Assembly: GCA_026120185.1 (NCBI GenBank)
Contig: JANUWF010003376.1
Location: 1,178,001-1,242,000 of the forward strand
DNA: 64,000 nt
From: Voacanga thouarsii
Lineage: Eukaryota > Streptophyta > Magnoliopsida > Gentianales > Apocynaceae
Reading direction: 5' to 3'
Positions 52,518 through 64,000 of this stretch are shown in pieces (positions within the stretch are counted from its first letter, which is position 1; each line of letters opens with the position of its first letter). The notes beneath the pieces are model-generated. The model was not told the DNA's origin and ran no database searches. It saw only the letters and a program-made list of their open reading frames with translations. The translations under genes and the position numbers were made by a program.

Positions 52518-54335
52518 GTATTATTAAATAAAATAAGGCATTCTTTATCTTTCAATTTATTTTATTTATGCTTTTGTGTAAATTAACTATTAGATAAAAT
52601 CCCAAGTACAATACTGTGTTAATGAAATCATGATAAAAATCATGATATGAGGTTCCTACTACACTGGATAATATTCATACTTAAATTATCCCTAATTATA
52701 GTATTAATGAGATATGACATCATTAATATGCTATGACTTGCGCGTGTTATACTTTTTTATTTGATTAGGCAGTGGTTCTCACATCCATGAGCATTATGAT
52801 ACTCAAAGTTAACATGTGGATGCTTGTTACTTGAACAAGTACATAGGATGACCTAGTTATAAGATAATCACATGAATAACTATTTAGTGCCAGTGATAGA
52901 ATCTCATAATAGAAAATGTGCAAGTATCCTTAGACTTGAGATCTCTAAGGTACTTTATTTGCTAAGTGTTAGACTTTGATTCCAATCTCTAGAGTCCAGA
53001 CAAGACCGCCTATGGGATGGATATTGGGTACAACATGAAGCAAATAAAAGTAGTTGAGAGGATCGTTAAAGGATTTACCACTCCTAATAGTGGAAGCGAA
53101 TATCTCACGACCACTTGTATGAATTACTACTTGAGCAGTCTTTGATCAAGTCGATTGTATATTGGAATTGATTCCAATTGATACATATGATGAGTAGTGG
53201 ATTCTAGGAACAAATATTAAAATATTCGGGCCAGAATTAATTTATTATTCTGGAAGAAATTGGCACTAATTTTGTACTCCAAACCGAATGAGATATTATA
53301 TGGTAAAAGGAGTTTATTACACTACTGTTTGCTATTGAAAGGTTTATGTCAAGCCACTTGACTTTCTGGACTTTTAGGTGATGATAATGTGTTGCTAGAT
53401 ACCGCTCAGGATATGCTAAATATGGATCTATTAATTAGAGAATTAATAAATCAATCCTTATTAGAATTAATAAGTTAATTCTAAAATTATTATGGATTAT
53501 TAATCTTAAAGATGTTTAGATTAATTCATAATTGTTACCAATAAATCGAAAAACCAAATAGGTCACACACAATAGAGAATTGAGTGCTTAAGATGTTATT
53601 TGTTAACATTACAGGGCTGATTGTGAAAAGAAGAAGTTGTTGTGGTCAAATTATATTAGTTATAATTTTTAGGCTATATTATAATTAACAAAAATTATAA
53701 TAACAATTGGTAAATAAGAATTCATATTTACTATAGATTCTGATTACCAAATGGACGAAGAGCAAGATATATATATGATATATGCTCCGTGGTTTTAATA
53801 TTTTTCAGGGGATATATATACAGAGGTTTTTTTTTTTTGGAAATTAAATCGAGAGATTCTCCTGTATTCTTCTTCTTCTGAATACACAGAAAACCTAGCC
53901 GCCAGTTGAATTTTGCTAGCACAAAATTTTTGGTGATTCTTTGAACACCATTCTTGTATGGACTTTATTGGAGACAATCCTACACTTGCATTGTAGTATT
54001 TTGATGGAACGAAATTGTTGGCTAGATCGTGCCTACAGAACACAGGAAAATTTTGTTTCACAGAGGCACACTGAAGGTATAATTTTCTCTCCTATTTTGA
54101 TTCCATTTTATGCATAAAATGTGATTCCTTGTGGAATTCTCGTTTCTTCCGTTGTACAAATATGGTTTTTACATGGAGAATTCCTAACAATTGATACTCG
54201 TTAATTCTCTATACTATGTTTAATGATGAGTATACTTGTTCATATGTATGATTTGAGGATTAATGTTTAAATTAAGACTTGAATAGGAATGGACTTTAAA
54301 TTTCATGATTTTTATAACCCAAATCTAACAGATCA
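51323..54335 (+). mobile_element. Solo LTR (Athila-like family), split by a nested LTR
   Basis: It starts TGAGTTTTTATGCAGAAG and ends cccaaatctaacagatca, like the end cccaaatctaaacacatca of the LTR at 2800-4719. Shared parts include the gcgccagc/accggc block, the TATA box (51590-51597), 'gcttgtctatgag' with the ttctttttcttaa run, and the final 'atgatgagtatacttgttcatatg'. Removing the nested 52443-54189 leaves about 1.26 kb. I see no clear target duplication. It separates a Copia fragment from a Gypsy gag fragment. Confidence 0.65.
52438..54194 (+). mobile_element. Nested 1.75-kb solo LTR, duplication ATTGA
   Basis: It spans 52443-54189 (1,747 bp), from TGTCAGTATTATGCCCTAG to GGAGAATTCCTAACA, between exact copies of ATTGA (52438-52442, 54190-54194). 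It is the same family as 29464-31193, in the opposite orientation. It contains an (AT)n run at 52479-52515 and ends near a GGTATAATTTTC donor-like site. Confidence 0.85.
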
Positions 54336-55889
54336 ACCTCTCCAAAGGCATTGATGTATATGTTCCTCTTACTTAGACATTCGTGTACTATGTATCTATA
54401 ACCAAGGCACTTGAAGCATTTAATATCTCGACTCCATTGTGGCTTCTTCACGGCCTTCCCTTGATCTATGTTTTGTTCTTCCCTAGGTTTGTTGAAGTCC
54501 CTAAGGAGTGGCCTTGTAGTTCTTCTTTCTTGGCTATTGACTTGCTAGGTGTAGGATTAGTGTTAGGTGTTGGCTTCACAAATGTTCTCCTCCTCACTTG
54601 CCTCTCCACCTTTATAGCCATACAGACCATTTTCTCCAAGGTATCATACGAATGTCACTCCATAATATTGGATATCTCCTGGGTTAGTCCATTCAAGAAT
54701 CTTGCTTTGGTAGCCCGTAGTTCCTCACTTATATTGGCTTTCATCAATAATACCTCCAACTCCTTGTGGTAGTCTTCAATCCTTTTACTACCTTACTTAA
54801 GGATTTAGAACCTTTGATAATGCTCATTGTAGTAGTAAAGGGATATGAACTTTGTTTTCATCAAGTTTTTGAATAATTCCCAATTTCCAACTATGTTTCT
54901 CCCATCCTCCTCTATTAGCAATAGCTTGCTCCCACCATATAAGACATAACCAAAAAATCCCAAAACCACAAGCTTCACTTTGTTCTTCTCACTATACTCT
55001 TAGCAACTAAATAATATCTCTATTTTTCTCTCCCACTCAAAGTATGCCTCTAGATCATTTTTCCCTTGAAAACTAGGAACTTTCATTTTAATGTTCTTCA
55101 TTTCTTTTTCCTCATCCTTTTTCTCTCACCTCCTATCTCTTACCCTATTATCCCTATATGGTGCTCCATACTTCTTATATTGTTCTTTCTCATCCCTATC
55201 TACTCTTTTCTCAAACTCCCTCTTTAATCGCCTTATGTTATTGAGGTTGTTGCCTCTAATTTATCCCCCTACTCTTCTTCTTTCTCCCCTCAACCTATTC
55301 CCACATCCTCTCATTAGGGCTTGTTAGGGTTGGAAGCCTCCAAGGGAATGCTCATCCTATTTATCGCCTGGTGGAACATTAGCTTGAGGGGTGTGGTAGC
55401 TTTTCCTCATGTTGGGACTACGCAAATCTTATTGCTCATATCCCCTCAGTTAGGCTACGGTGGAAGCTTTTCCTTACGGGGTTTGAAGTTCAGTTGGCTC
55501 GTTTTACATGAGCTCAATACTCCTTCACATATAGTTAAAAGCTTTTTGAGCATCAAACTCCTCTTATAGGCTACTTCCCCAAGTTTGATTAGTTCTCGAG
55601 GTTTTATCTCCTTACTTCATGGTAGAAAAGTAGGTTAGAGATAAAAAGTTCCTCACCACACTCCTTTAGTGTTTGCACTCAATTGTTTTTCACTTAAAAC
55701 TTGTGTTTGCACTATTTTTTTTTAGCTTTTACAACAATAGACTCACTCTTTTGCCATTTACAAACACTCAAGTCCTTGTTGGTTCAACCAATTCCTCCTA
55801 AATTCTAAGGATTTAATTCACTTGGTAGTTAACTTAAACTCTTAAGATTTTTCAATTAGGGGTCCTAAGGGAGTATAATCAAATACTTG
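54336..55889 (-). pseudogene. Ty3-gypsy gag, broken
   Basis: On the minus strand, from about 55090 downward: KVPSFQGKNDLEAYFEWERK, then YSEKNKVKLVVLGFFGYVLY, NWELFKNLMKTKFISLYYYN, IEDYHKELEVLLMKANISEE and RATKARFLNGLTQEISNIME, then a basic tail. This is the retrotransposon gag domain of the plant chromovirus type, with several stops. A charged, arginine-rich N-terminal part (REFEKRVDRDEKEQYKKYGA) lies at 55115-55250. The zinc knuckle and pol would be to the left but are replaced by the solo LTR at 51323-54335. Confidence 0.8.
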
Positions 55890-55986
55890 TGTAATACCCC
55901 ATCATATAAGAAATTTAAATAAAGCATATTAATATCAACAATATAAGAATATATAGAAGAAATAATACTACATTCACTATTCTTGT

Positions 55987-56103
<117 letters not shown>

Positions 56104-56163
56104 AATATTACTTTTATTATCACTATCACTAGTATTCCTATTATTAGAGTTATTATTAGTATT

Positions 56164-56175
56164 ATATATATATAT

Positions 56176-56221
<46 letters not shown>

Positions 56222-56301
56222 GTATACATACATACATGTATGTATGTATGTATGTATGTATGTATGTATGTATGTATGTATGTATGTATGTATGTATGTA
56301 T
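56164..56301 (+). repeat. (TA)n/(CA)n/(TATG)n microsatellite cluster
   Basis: Dinucleotide runs pass into about 16 units of tatg ending near 56300. They cause the repetitive Tyr/Ile/His frames on the minus strand. Confidence 0.95.
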
Positions 56302-56696
56302 AGAAAGTTAGGAGAAAGGACAATAAGATAAGGATGGTTTAGAGCCCACAACAATTAATGAAAGTGTCCCACATCATGTGATTATTTGACTATACTTTGA
56401 CTCCATTTGACCATGCAAAGACCATGCAAGATTCATAAGTGTTTTTGCATTATCTACTAGCTTCTCAAGCCTTCTACCAAGTTCTACTACTTTCCATGGA
56501 ATTCTCAAGGCTTTTCACATGTTCTATTAATTTTAAGGCATTCTAGGAAGTTCTATAAGTCTCTATTAAGTTCTATAGAATTATATGAGCTTCTAGGACT
56601 TGCTAAATTATCAAATCATTTAAATTAACTTAAGAAAGCTAAATACATATATATGTGTGTGTGTATGTGTGTGAAAAGGATTCGGCCAAGAGGGAA

Positions 56697-56880
56697 ATTG
56701 AAAAAAAAAAAAAGAAAGGAGAAAAGAAAGGAAGAAGGAAGGAAGAAAAGAAAGAAAGAAAAGGAAAGAGAAAGGAAGAAAGAAAAGAGGGCTAACAGAA
56801 AGAAAGGGAGAAAGAGACCAAGAACAAGAGGAAAGAAAAAGGAAGAAGAAGGAAGTGAGAAGAAAAAGAAGAGAAGAATG
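56697..56880 (+). repeat. Purine-only (GA-rich) stretch
   Basis: About 180 bases are almost entirely A and G on the plus strand, giving a spurious Lys/Glu/Arg frame (56653-56895). Confidence 0.9.
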
Positions 56881-58439
56881 AGAATACCTTGCTAGCCTTA
56901 CTTCCTATCTTTAAGAACGTAAGGATCCTTTTTCCAAGAGCTAATGATATTACTTGATTATTAGAAGTTGTTTAAACATGGTCTTTATTACACGAAAGCA
57001 TAATTTCATTTTAAAATTACAAAAGAAAATTTTGTTTATGAAAGAAATGTTAGCCGACTGTTTTGGGAAGAAATTTAACATGTCTTAGACTGTTAGGAAG
57101 GTTTTGTTCTAGGTTTTATGAGTTCTTGATGGCTGAAAATATCATAGGATTAAAAGAACCTAAAGCTACTTTGTGAAGGAAGATGAAAATTCTATTTTGG
57201 TAATCATGGAATATGCATGCTAATTTGGACGGTTGGGAGGAGTTGGGGATAAAGGTAGGTTAAAACACTCAGTTTTGATGATAAACAAGGTTTTGGAAAG
57301 TTTAAATGGTATATATTGTATGGAAGAATAAAGAGAATTAATTTGTGAAAGTTGAGAGCACAAAACTGAAATTCTATTTTGATCATTTTCTAACTAGTTC
57401 TGAAAAAGTAATAAATTGAATGAGGCGACCATTTATACTGGAACTCCATAACCTTAATTTTGTAGCTAAATGTACTAGGAACATTTTGGGACTAGTTTTA
57501 CATGATTTGGAGTTGTAATCAAGATGTTATGGGATATATACTAAGGGTTGCCAAAGCTGTGAAGGTGAAATGACTTGTATATGTTGCTGAAAATTTGCAA
57601 CCAAAAGTAAACCAAATGAGAAATGGTTTTGGCATTTCATAATTGAAAATTATAGGAGAATGTCTTAGGAATTTTTTGAACTCATTTGGACTTATGTAGC
57701 AAAAGTTATGCCGAAAATACTTAAGTATGACAAAGCTGTGAATAATAAGAAGGAATGTAGGTTATTAATACCTTAATCTTTTTTAGTAACGTGAAAGCTT
57801 TGAACTAAGATACTTGAGTAATATTTTATGGAAACGCCTCATCATTGTAGGTGGCTTATATCAAGAAAGGTCCTAAGTTGTTTGTAGTATGAGTATTGGC
57901 TTTATAGACCAAGGTGAGTCCTCTTGAATTTTTAAATCCCGTTGGCTAAGTATTTTTCTGATAAAGTTAATTACTTTGAAATATCTATGCATAAGCTTTT
58001 TGCTTGAAATTGAATGTATTAGTTGTCAGATTCTAACATATACATATTTCCTTAAATTTTATGCATAACGAAACTTTTATGTACTAAAGCATAACTAATT
58101 ATTATAAGAGAATTTTATGCATATTAACTAAATCTCTTAGATACATGTGCTATATGAAAAGATTTATTTGAACATATGATTGTATTTGTTTATGTTTCAA
58201 TCTAAATCAACAAATGTTATATTTTATAAAATTATATACTCTTATACATAATATAATTTAATAAAGGAAAGCATTTTATGGTAATAAACCAAAAGTCTTC
58301 TCTACTTCTAATTTGGAACGCATTGTGCAATAACTAAAAGGCATGAACCTTTCTATGTTTTATAAGCCTAGGAAATGTTTACTCGATAAACAATAAACAT
58401 TTACAAAATAATATTTTTGCCTCAAAAATAATTTTCTTC

Positions 58440-58536
58440 ATCTCTCTTGGGGAATGTGACAATGGACTAGTCTTGGAGACCAGGGCAGACATATCCCTTC
58501 GAAGGATGTGATAATGGACTGGTCTTAGAAACCAAG
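58440..58536 (+). repeat. Tandem duplication of a ~50-bp unit in the LTR
   Basis: ggaatgtgacaatggactag-tcttggagaccagggca is repeated as ggatgtgataatggactgg-tcttagaaaccaaggca (58448-58486 and 58503-58536). Confidence 0.6.
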
Positions 58537-59530
58537 GCAATATTGAGTACTCAGTGGAGGTTTTGACCTTTGCACTAGCTCATATTAGAGATAGATAAAT
58601 TCAAGTAACTTGATTAGTTTTGGGATTTATTTTACTTCAAACAGAGAATAGATTATTAGAGTTAGCTATCCTGGCTAGCCATTTAATGCTTGGCAATTGC
58701 CTATGTGATTATGATGGTGGATTGTTCATAAGATATTAGGTAGGGACCCTCAGTGTATTCAACCCATTGCCACATTGATGGTAATTGACGTCAGGATTGG
58801 AACTCCTGACTTATGGTGGTAAGTGTTAGATGAGATGCATTATTGCACTCATCATACCAGCATGATACGGTTGAGTGCTGAAAGATGTAATCCTTGGCAC
58901 AAAAGCCTGCATAGCTAAAAATGAAGCTTCGTAAACTCTGTACACGGATCGTCCTTCTATTGAGAGAAGTGTTTACTTTTTAAAATAAAATGGGGCAGTA
59001 ATTCTTGATAAAATTATGTTTTCCGAAAGTGCACGGAACTTTTTGAGTATCAAAGAATAAAGTTTTAAATAAAAGAGTTGTAGAGTTGTTTTTAGTGGGA
59101 AAATGTAATTTTTTTTTCTTTTGTTTGTTTTCTAAAGAAAATATTGGCACACTTGGGACTCACTGAGTATAACACTCTCACAAGTGTTTATTTTCTTTCT
59201 TTATTAGGACTTAGGGTGGGAATGATAGGTGATCGTGACACCTGTGTTACTCCTTTGACTAGAACTAATAAGAATTTTGTGTACTTGCTATATATAGACT
59301 ATGTATTGACCTAGCTTATATGTTTTGAAGCCAAGATGATGTATCTAACTTGACTACTATGCTAGTATAATAAAGGAGCATATTTCATACATCTACTTTA
59401 AGTTTTGACTTTTATTTATCTGCTTTAAGTTTTGATTCATTATAAAGACCCCCTATCTAGAAGTTAGATGAGGAGACATCCCGCAAAGACGAGGCCCACT
59501 ATGACTGAAAATGTGGGATGTTTCAACTTG

Positions 59531-61068
59531 GTAGACATAGGCAATTCAAATGTAAGTTTCTAAAAGGAGTCAAAAGAATAGAATGACCAACACATAACAA
59601 CAAATAATTAGAGTGTAGACAATTAGGAAACAAAGAAGAGATCAAGGAAAATTCAAGAATTAAAAAATAGTAAGGATACCAAATTAGCACTAGGAATAAG
59701 TTTATAGAGATAACTATGATATATCCAAAAGCTGTAAGCAACTAGAAGAATTAGGGTGCAAGATTGGCAAGGACATAGCACATATTAATAATATAATTCA
59801 TAATAAAGCAAGTATTGTGCACAAACGTCTTCCAATAAGCCACATTATCCTTTTTAGGACTTTTATCAAACATTTTGTGGGTGTAGTTTTGTAGTTCAAT
59901 AATACTATATTTTCTGCTGTTAGGTTTTGTAGACTTCTAAACGAGAAAAACATCCATGAATTCCTTTTGAAGACTCAGGCCAAACGATTTTGGTCGATTA
60001 AGGTTTACAGAATTAGCTCTATATTACTAGAAGCAAGAGTTCTACCTTTAGATTTCTAGGCATATATGCACTTTAGATGATTACCAGACGATACAATGTG
60101 CGGATGTCCTCTATCGGATACACATGGCAAACTCAGTTCATTACCCAGTAGTACTAGCGCCTAGGGTTTTGAGAAGCTAAATTTTCTGGCTATGAAGGCA
60201 CAAAAATTTTATGAGAAGTCTGCCACAAAAAGACGGCTATGGTTTTTTTTTTAAACCACACAAAGTTCTTAGAATGCAATTCTCATCATATTTTATTTTA
60301 AATTCAAATTAAAATTTAAAAAGATATGATAAGATTCTATCATTTTCTCGATAATTGAACTAATTAATTTATCAAGTTAGATTCTTATAATCTGGACATC
60401 CTCCAGATACATCAAATGTGGACATATTTTCAGATTCATTGTATCTGGTCATTTTTCTAGGTTCGATGAACCTACACATTTCCAAATAAATTGAACCTGA
60501 TTACCAAAAAAATAACTTAACGTGTTCGCTTAATATGTAACCCTATAGATTCATTTAACACTGAAAGTGTGCCCAAATCACATTTAAATGGCTCACAAGT
60601 TATGGTGATTTCTAGCAAAATATTATAATTATCCAGGTTAAATAAAGATCAGTGATCTCTTTGAACCAAACCATAACTTTATGTTTAGTCCTTTTGTCAT
60701 ACAATATCCAGATTAAGCATAAAGTATGAAACATGTTATCCTTATTAGGCTTAATCAAAAATTTCTTGATCTCATAGTAAATTGTTCAAACAAATTATAT
60801 CATATCTCAAATTAATATATTTGAGTACGACCATTCATTTTAACATTCTAACTTATCATCAAGGGGTTCATGGACATCTCTCACAAGAATGAGAGGGGCA
60901 AATTCCTTCATTATCAATCATATTCCCCTCCTTGGTTTATTTTATATCTAACAGTGGTCTAATTTTATTATCTGGTTAAAGGCAACTTCAGATAACATCA
61001 AGATATAGAATTTATCAAATAGGAAACTATGATAAATTCAAGTTGAAGGACTTCTAATATTATTATAG
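59531..61068. other. Unassigned DNA, possibly 5' part of the split Gypsy element
   Basis: By position it continues the minus-strand Gypsy element upstream of its gag (leader or 5' LTR), since the 3.6-kb LTR inserted between them. I could not identify LTR ends or a primer site. The stretch 60280-60480 has repeated 'gatac.tc..gat(a/t)c' text, not resolved. Confidence 0.3.
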
Positions 61069-61427
61069 CTAGAAAGTACTTATGACATGACCTATGAAGT
61101 ACTCTCACAATGAGTCATTTCCAATACAATATTCTCTAATATTTATTTATGTTTTGACTTGATATCCCATATATCCACGACCAATAAAATTTAGCCATTA
61201 AATCACAAATAGACTAATCTTAATTTATTATTATTCCACTAATAATAATCGATTAGGGATAATTTAAGAATAGTTATTCTATTTATTATAGGGTTTTATT
61301 ATCAAGTCACGTACTTGATGACCATAAAACTAAACGCACTATTTATGGAAAGAAATGTCTCATATTATTACAAAATACATAACGACAATAGTATAAGTTC
61401 AAATTATTTTAGGACATATCATCAACA
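61069..61427 (-). mobile_element. 3' LTR of this Copia element (359 bp)
   Basis: On the minus strand it begins TGTTGATGATATGTCC just after the tract GCAAATGGGAGAT. It aligns with 50502-50861. The far end (ctagaaag on the plus strand) does not show the usual CA, so that boundary is set only by the limit of similarity. Confidence 0.75.
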
Positions 61428-61490
61428 ATCTCCCATTTGCACTAAGACTAATTTGACATAAACCGTAATCCCATTGATCTAGTATGACAG

Positions 61491-61880
61491 TCATGTTTTA
61501 GACAATGGGAGATGTTTTGTCAGTGGATCTGCAACATTGTCATCAGTTAATACCTTGCATACTTTTACATCTTTTCTATCAATAATTTCTCGAATTAGAT
61601 AAAAATATTTAAGTATATGTTTGGATCGCTGATGTGATCTTGGTTCCTTAGTTTGTGTAATGGCTCTATTGTTTTCACAATAAAGATCCATTTGATTTAC
61701 AATACTAGGAACTGTATCTTGTTCTGTAATAAACTTTTTGATCCAAACTACTTTTTTAGCTGCAGTTGAGGCAGCTATGTACTCAACTTCTGTAGTAGAA
61801 TTGGCCACGGTATCTTGCTTTGATCTTTTTCAACTTACAACAACTCCTTTCAAACAAAATAGAACACCTGATTGCGATCT
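61491..61880 (-). pseudogene. Copia RNase H remnant
   Basis: The minus strand reads MANSTTEVEYIAASTAAKKV, DLYCENNRAITQ, HQRSKHILKYF and DDNVADPLTKHLP, the usual order at the end of a Copia pol. The frame is open from 61808 to 61491. Confidence 0.85.
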
Positions 61881-61943
61881 GCAATAATCTATGTTAGACT
61901 GAAAACTAGCGTCAGTGTAACTATTTACAACTAGCTTGTCTTC

Positions 61944-62900
61944 TTATCCTCTATAAACTAAGAACATATTTTTAGTTTTTTTTAAGTACTTTAGTATGTT
62001 CTTGATAGCAATCCAGTATGGCTCTCCAGGATTTGACCAGAACCTATTCGTCATGCTCAATGCATATGAGATATCGGGTTGAGTACATAACATGGCATAC
62101 ATGATAGATCTTATAGCGGAAGCGTATGATATCTTGTTCATGCACTCTTCTTCATCCTTCATGGAAGGATTTTGAGTTTTGCTAAGCTTAATGTCATATG
62201 GCATTGGCAAGAATCCTCTCTTAGAGTCTTGCATACTGAACATTTTTAGTACTTTTTTTAATGTATACACTTTGACTTAGGCCAAGTAGCTTTCTAGATC
62301 TATCTCTATAGATCCTTACACCTAAAATATAGGCAGCTTCACTTAAGTCTTTCATTGAGAAACAATTTTTCAACTACGTCTTTACACTTTGTAGAGTTGG
62401 AATGTCATTTTCAATGAGTAAGATGTCATCAATATAAAGTACTAAAATGACTATTGCATGCCCATTGGTTTTTTTATAGACACAAGGCTCATCTTCATTT
62501 TTGATAAAGTCAAATTCTTTAATTGCTTCATCAAAATGAAGATTCCAGCTTCGATATGCTTGCTTTAATCCATAAATGGATCTTTGAAGCTTGCACACTT
62601 TATTAGAATTCAAAAGATTATCAAAACTCTCAAGCTGTGTTATGTATATATCCTCAAGTACGTTTCCATTATGGAACGCAGTTTTGATATTCATTTGCCA
62701 AATCTCATAATCATAATATGCTGCTATGGCAAGAAGAATACTAATAGATTTAAGCATTACAACTAGTGAAAAGATTTCATCATAGTCTATACCATGAGTT
62801 AGTCTATAATCTGGTACTACCAGTCGTGCTTTGTAAGTATGCACATTTCCCTCCATGTCTATTTTCTTTTTGAAAACCCATTTACACCCAATGATTTTTG
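61944..62900 (-). pseudogene. Copia reverse transcriptase remnant
   Basis: From 62900 downward the minus strand reads GCKWVFKKKIDMEGNVHTYK, then ARLVV, DEIFSLVVMLKSISILLAIA, WQMNIKTAFHNG, SIYGLKQAYRSW and VLYIDDILLI (the YIDD catalytic box), then after a frame change MYTLKKVLKMFSMQDSKRGF and a SYASAIRSIMYAMLCTQPDI block. At least one frameshift (62270-62374) inactivates it. Confidence 0.88.
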
Positions 62901-63099
62901 AACCTTCAGGTGGATTAACTAAAATCCAGGCTTAGTTATCATACATGGATTACATCTCAAACTTCATGGCCTCTAGCCATTTTTCAAAGTCAGAACTCTT
63001 AATGGCTTCTTGATAGGAAGTGGGCTCATTATTAACCATGAGCTCCATATTGTGATCATTAGTGATGAGAAATTCATATATCTCAAGTTGTTAATGAAC

Positions 63100-63704
63100 C
63101 CTATCAGATTTTTGAGGTTCTTGTTCTATAGAAATAGGCTTACCTTGGACTTGTGAACTATCTAATCGAAGTTTATTATTCGGTTCCGATACTAATTATG
63201 ATTCTTGAATATCATTAAAATGATTTTACTCCCACTGATTCTTTTGGAAATAAATTCATTTTCAAGAAAGAATTCATTTTGTGCAACAATTACTCTATTT
63301 TCTTTTGGTAGAGAAAATTGGTATCCTTTAGTTTCCTTAGGATACTTTACAAATATGCATTTATCTGATTTGAGTGCAATTTTATCAAATAATAAATACT
63401 TTACATAAACTTCACAATCCCAAATCTTGAGAAATGAAAAACTAGGTCGTCACCCAATCCATATATCATGTGGCATTTTTTGAACCGATTTAGATGGAAC
63501 CGATTTAGTATAAATGCAACGGTCTCTAGGGCATAACCCTAAAATGAGATTAGAAGATCTGTTTAACTCATCATGGATCGAACTACAGCTAATAAAATTC
63601 AATTTCTCCATTCAGAGACACCATTCCATTAAGGTTTTCTTGGTGGAGTTAATTGGGAGATAATTCCACAATTCTTTAGATGCTCATCAAACTCATGACT
63701 TAAG
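63100..63704 (-). pseudogene. Copia integrase C-terminal remnant
   Basis: The minus strand reads LTPP..P.WNGVSE.RN near 63600-63680, VRSMMS and GYALETVAFILNR near 63480-63570, then KIWDCEVYVKYLLFDKIALK, SDKCIFVKYPKETKGYQFSL and IVAQNEFFLENEFISK. These are the 'QNGVSERRN' end of the integrase core and the GKR-type domain that follows. Stops are present. It is cut at 63705. Confidence 0.8.
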
Positions 63705-64000
63705 TGTTAGCCCTAAGGGCATTCTTCTGTGTTTTGAATTATGACAAATATTGATGAGGACTAACTTGTGTGATCTATATGTGATAGGACATATTCGACC
63801 TCAGTTTTTTCAAGGCATGCAAATGACACTGCTAAGCAGCTCTCAAGCAAATGGAATCCAAAGAAGTGGTTGATCAAGTACAACTTCAACTTAAGAGTTT
63901 GCAAAATCATAAAGTTCTTGTGAAAGAACTTTAGACAAGGAATCGTTTGTCAAAGATATTTTGTGTAAATTCATATGTTTCCTTTACCTTATAATTCAGT
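63705..64000 (+). mobile_element. Start of an LTR of the Sirevirus-like family, runs off the window
   Basis: It begins TGTTAGCCCTAAGGGC and continues 'gaggactaacttgtgtgatc' and 'tgtgataggacat', matching the minus-strand start of the LTR that ends at 31920. It inserted into Copia integrase DNA; the expected target duplication is ttaag (63700-63704). Confidence 0.8.

Larger units (their letters stand above)
61069..63704 (-). mobile_element. Copia element, 3' LTR through integrase C-terminus
   Basis: On the minus strand it contains integrase C-terminal half, linker, RT, RNase H, polypurine tract and 3' LTR (61069-61427). Its 5' part is cut at 63705 by an LTR of the Sirevirus-like family in the opposite orientation. 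It is the same family as the fragment at 50502-51322 and is in the same orientation. Confidence 0.85.

Noticed and set aside
54383..54772. 129-codon plus-strand frame
   Set aside because: It is antisense to the Gypsy gag, whose motifs read on the minus strand.
56653..56895. Lys/Glu/Arg-rich 80-codon frame
   Set aside because: It comes from a purine-only stretch in an LTR; composition alone explains the openness.

Overview
This is nuclear DNA from a land plant, most likely a eudicot. The window is AT-rich, has no operons or bacterial signals, and is dominated by plant LTR retrotransposons (Copia and Gypsy), a decayed CACTA transposon and a MULE. The host genes that can be read have GT-AG introns and plant-type products: a CHX-family cation/H+ antiporter, an oxidosqualene cyclase fragment, and the coatomer epsilon subunit. 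The species cannot be told from sequence alone.

Layout. 1-4719: 3' end of an Athila/Tat-like Gypsy element with its 3' LTR, inserted in an older Copia-type LTR (copy A, 4720-~6279). ~6280-12589: rotted CACTA (En/Spm) DNA with a DUF4216-like remnant, palindromic subterminal repeats and a possible short CACTA derivative. 13391-32542: a coatomer epsilon (COPE) pseudogene whose exons are spread over 19 kb. One intron holds a Pack-MULE (14350-16347, 8-bp target duplication) carrying exons 1 and 2 of an oxidosqualene cyclase. Another holds a 13.5-kb Sirevirus-like Copia element (18389-31920, 5-bp target duplication ATATG), which itself took a 3.5-kb and a 1.7-kb LTR insertion. Its last readable exon is cut by LTR copy B (32543). 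32543-~39990: LTR copy B, then LTR copy C plus a degenerate Copia gag and integrase. 40034-42947: microsatellite and unassigned DNA.

42948-45690 (minus): the only apparently intact host gene, a three-exon CHX-type antiporter of about 814 residues. 48203-64000: a second transposon pile-up, with LTR copy D joined to a plant-transposon-domain fragment, a Copia 3' end, a solo LTR with another solo LTR inside it, a Gypsy gag on the minus strand split by a 3.6-kb LTR (target duplication ACTTG), then a longer Copia remnant (RNase H, RT, integrase) cut at 63705 by an LTR of the Sirevirus-like family that runs off the window.

Most coding remnants belong to transposons and are broken by stops and frameshifts. 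The insertion order can be read from target duplications: COPE copy first, then the Copia and MULE insertions, then LTRs within LTRs. The points most worth a second look are the Pack-MULE that captured a triterpene cyclase, the COPE pseudogene, a short conserved arginine/serine-rich reading frame before a putative splice donor in one LTR family, and a CHX gene lacking two residues known to matter in the family. All calls are by eye; family names rest on recognised motifs, not on searches.
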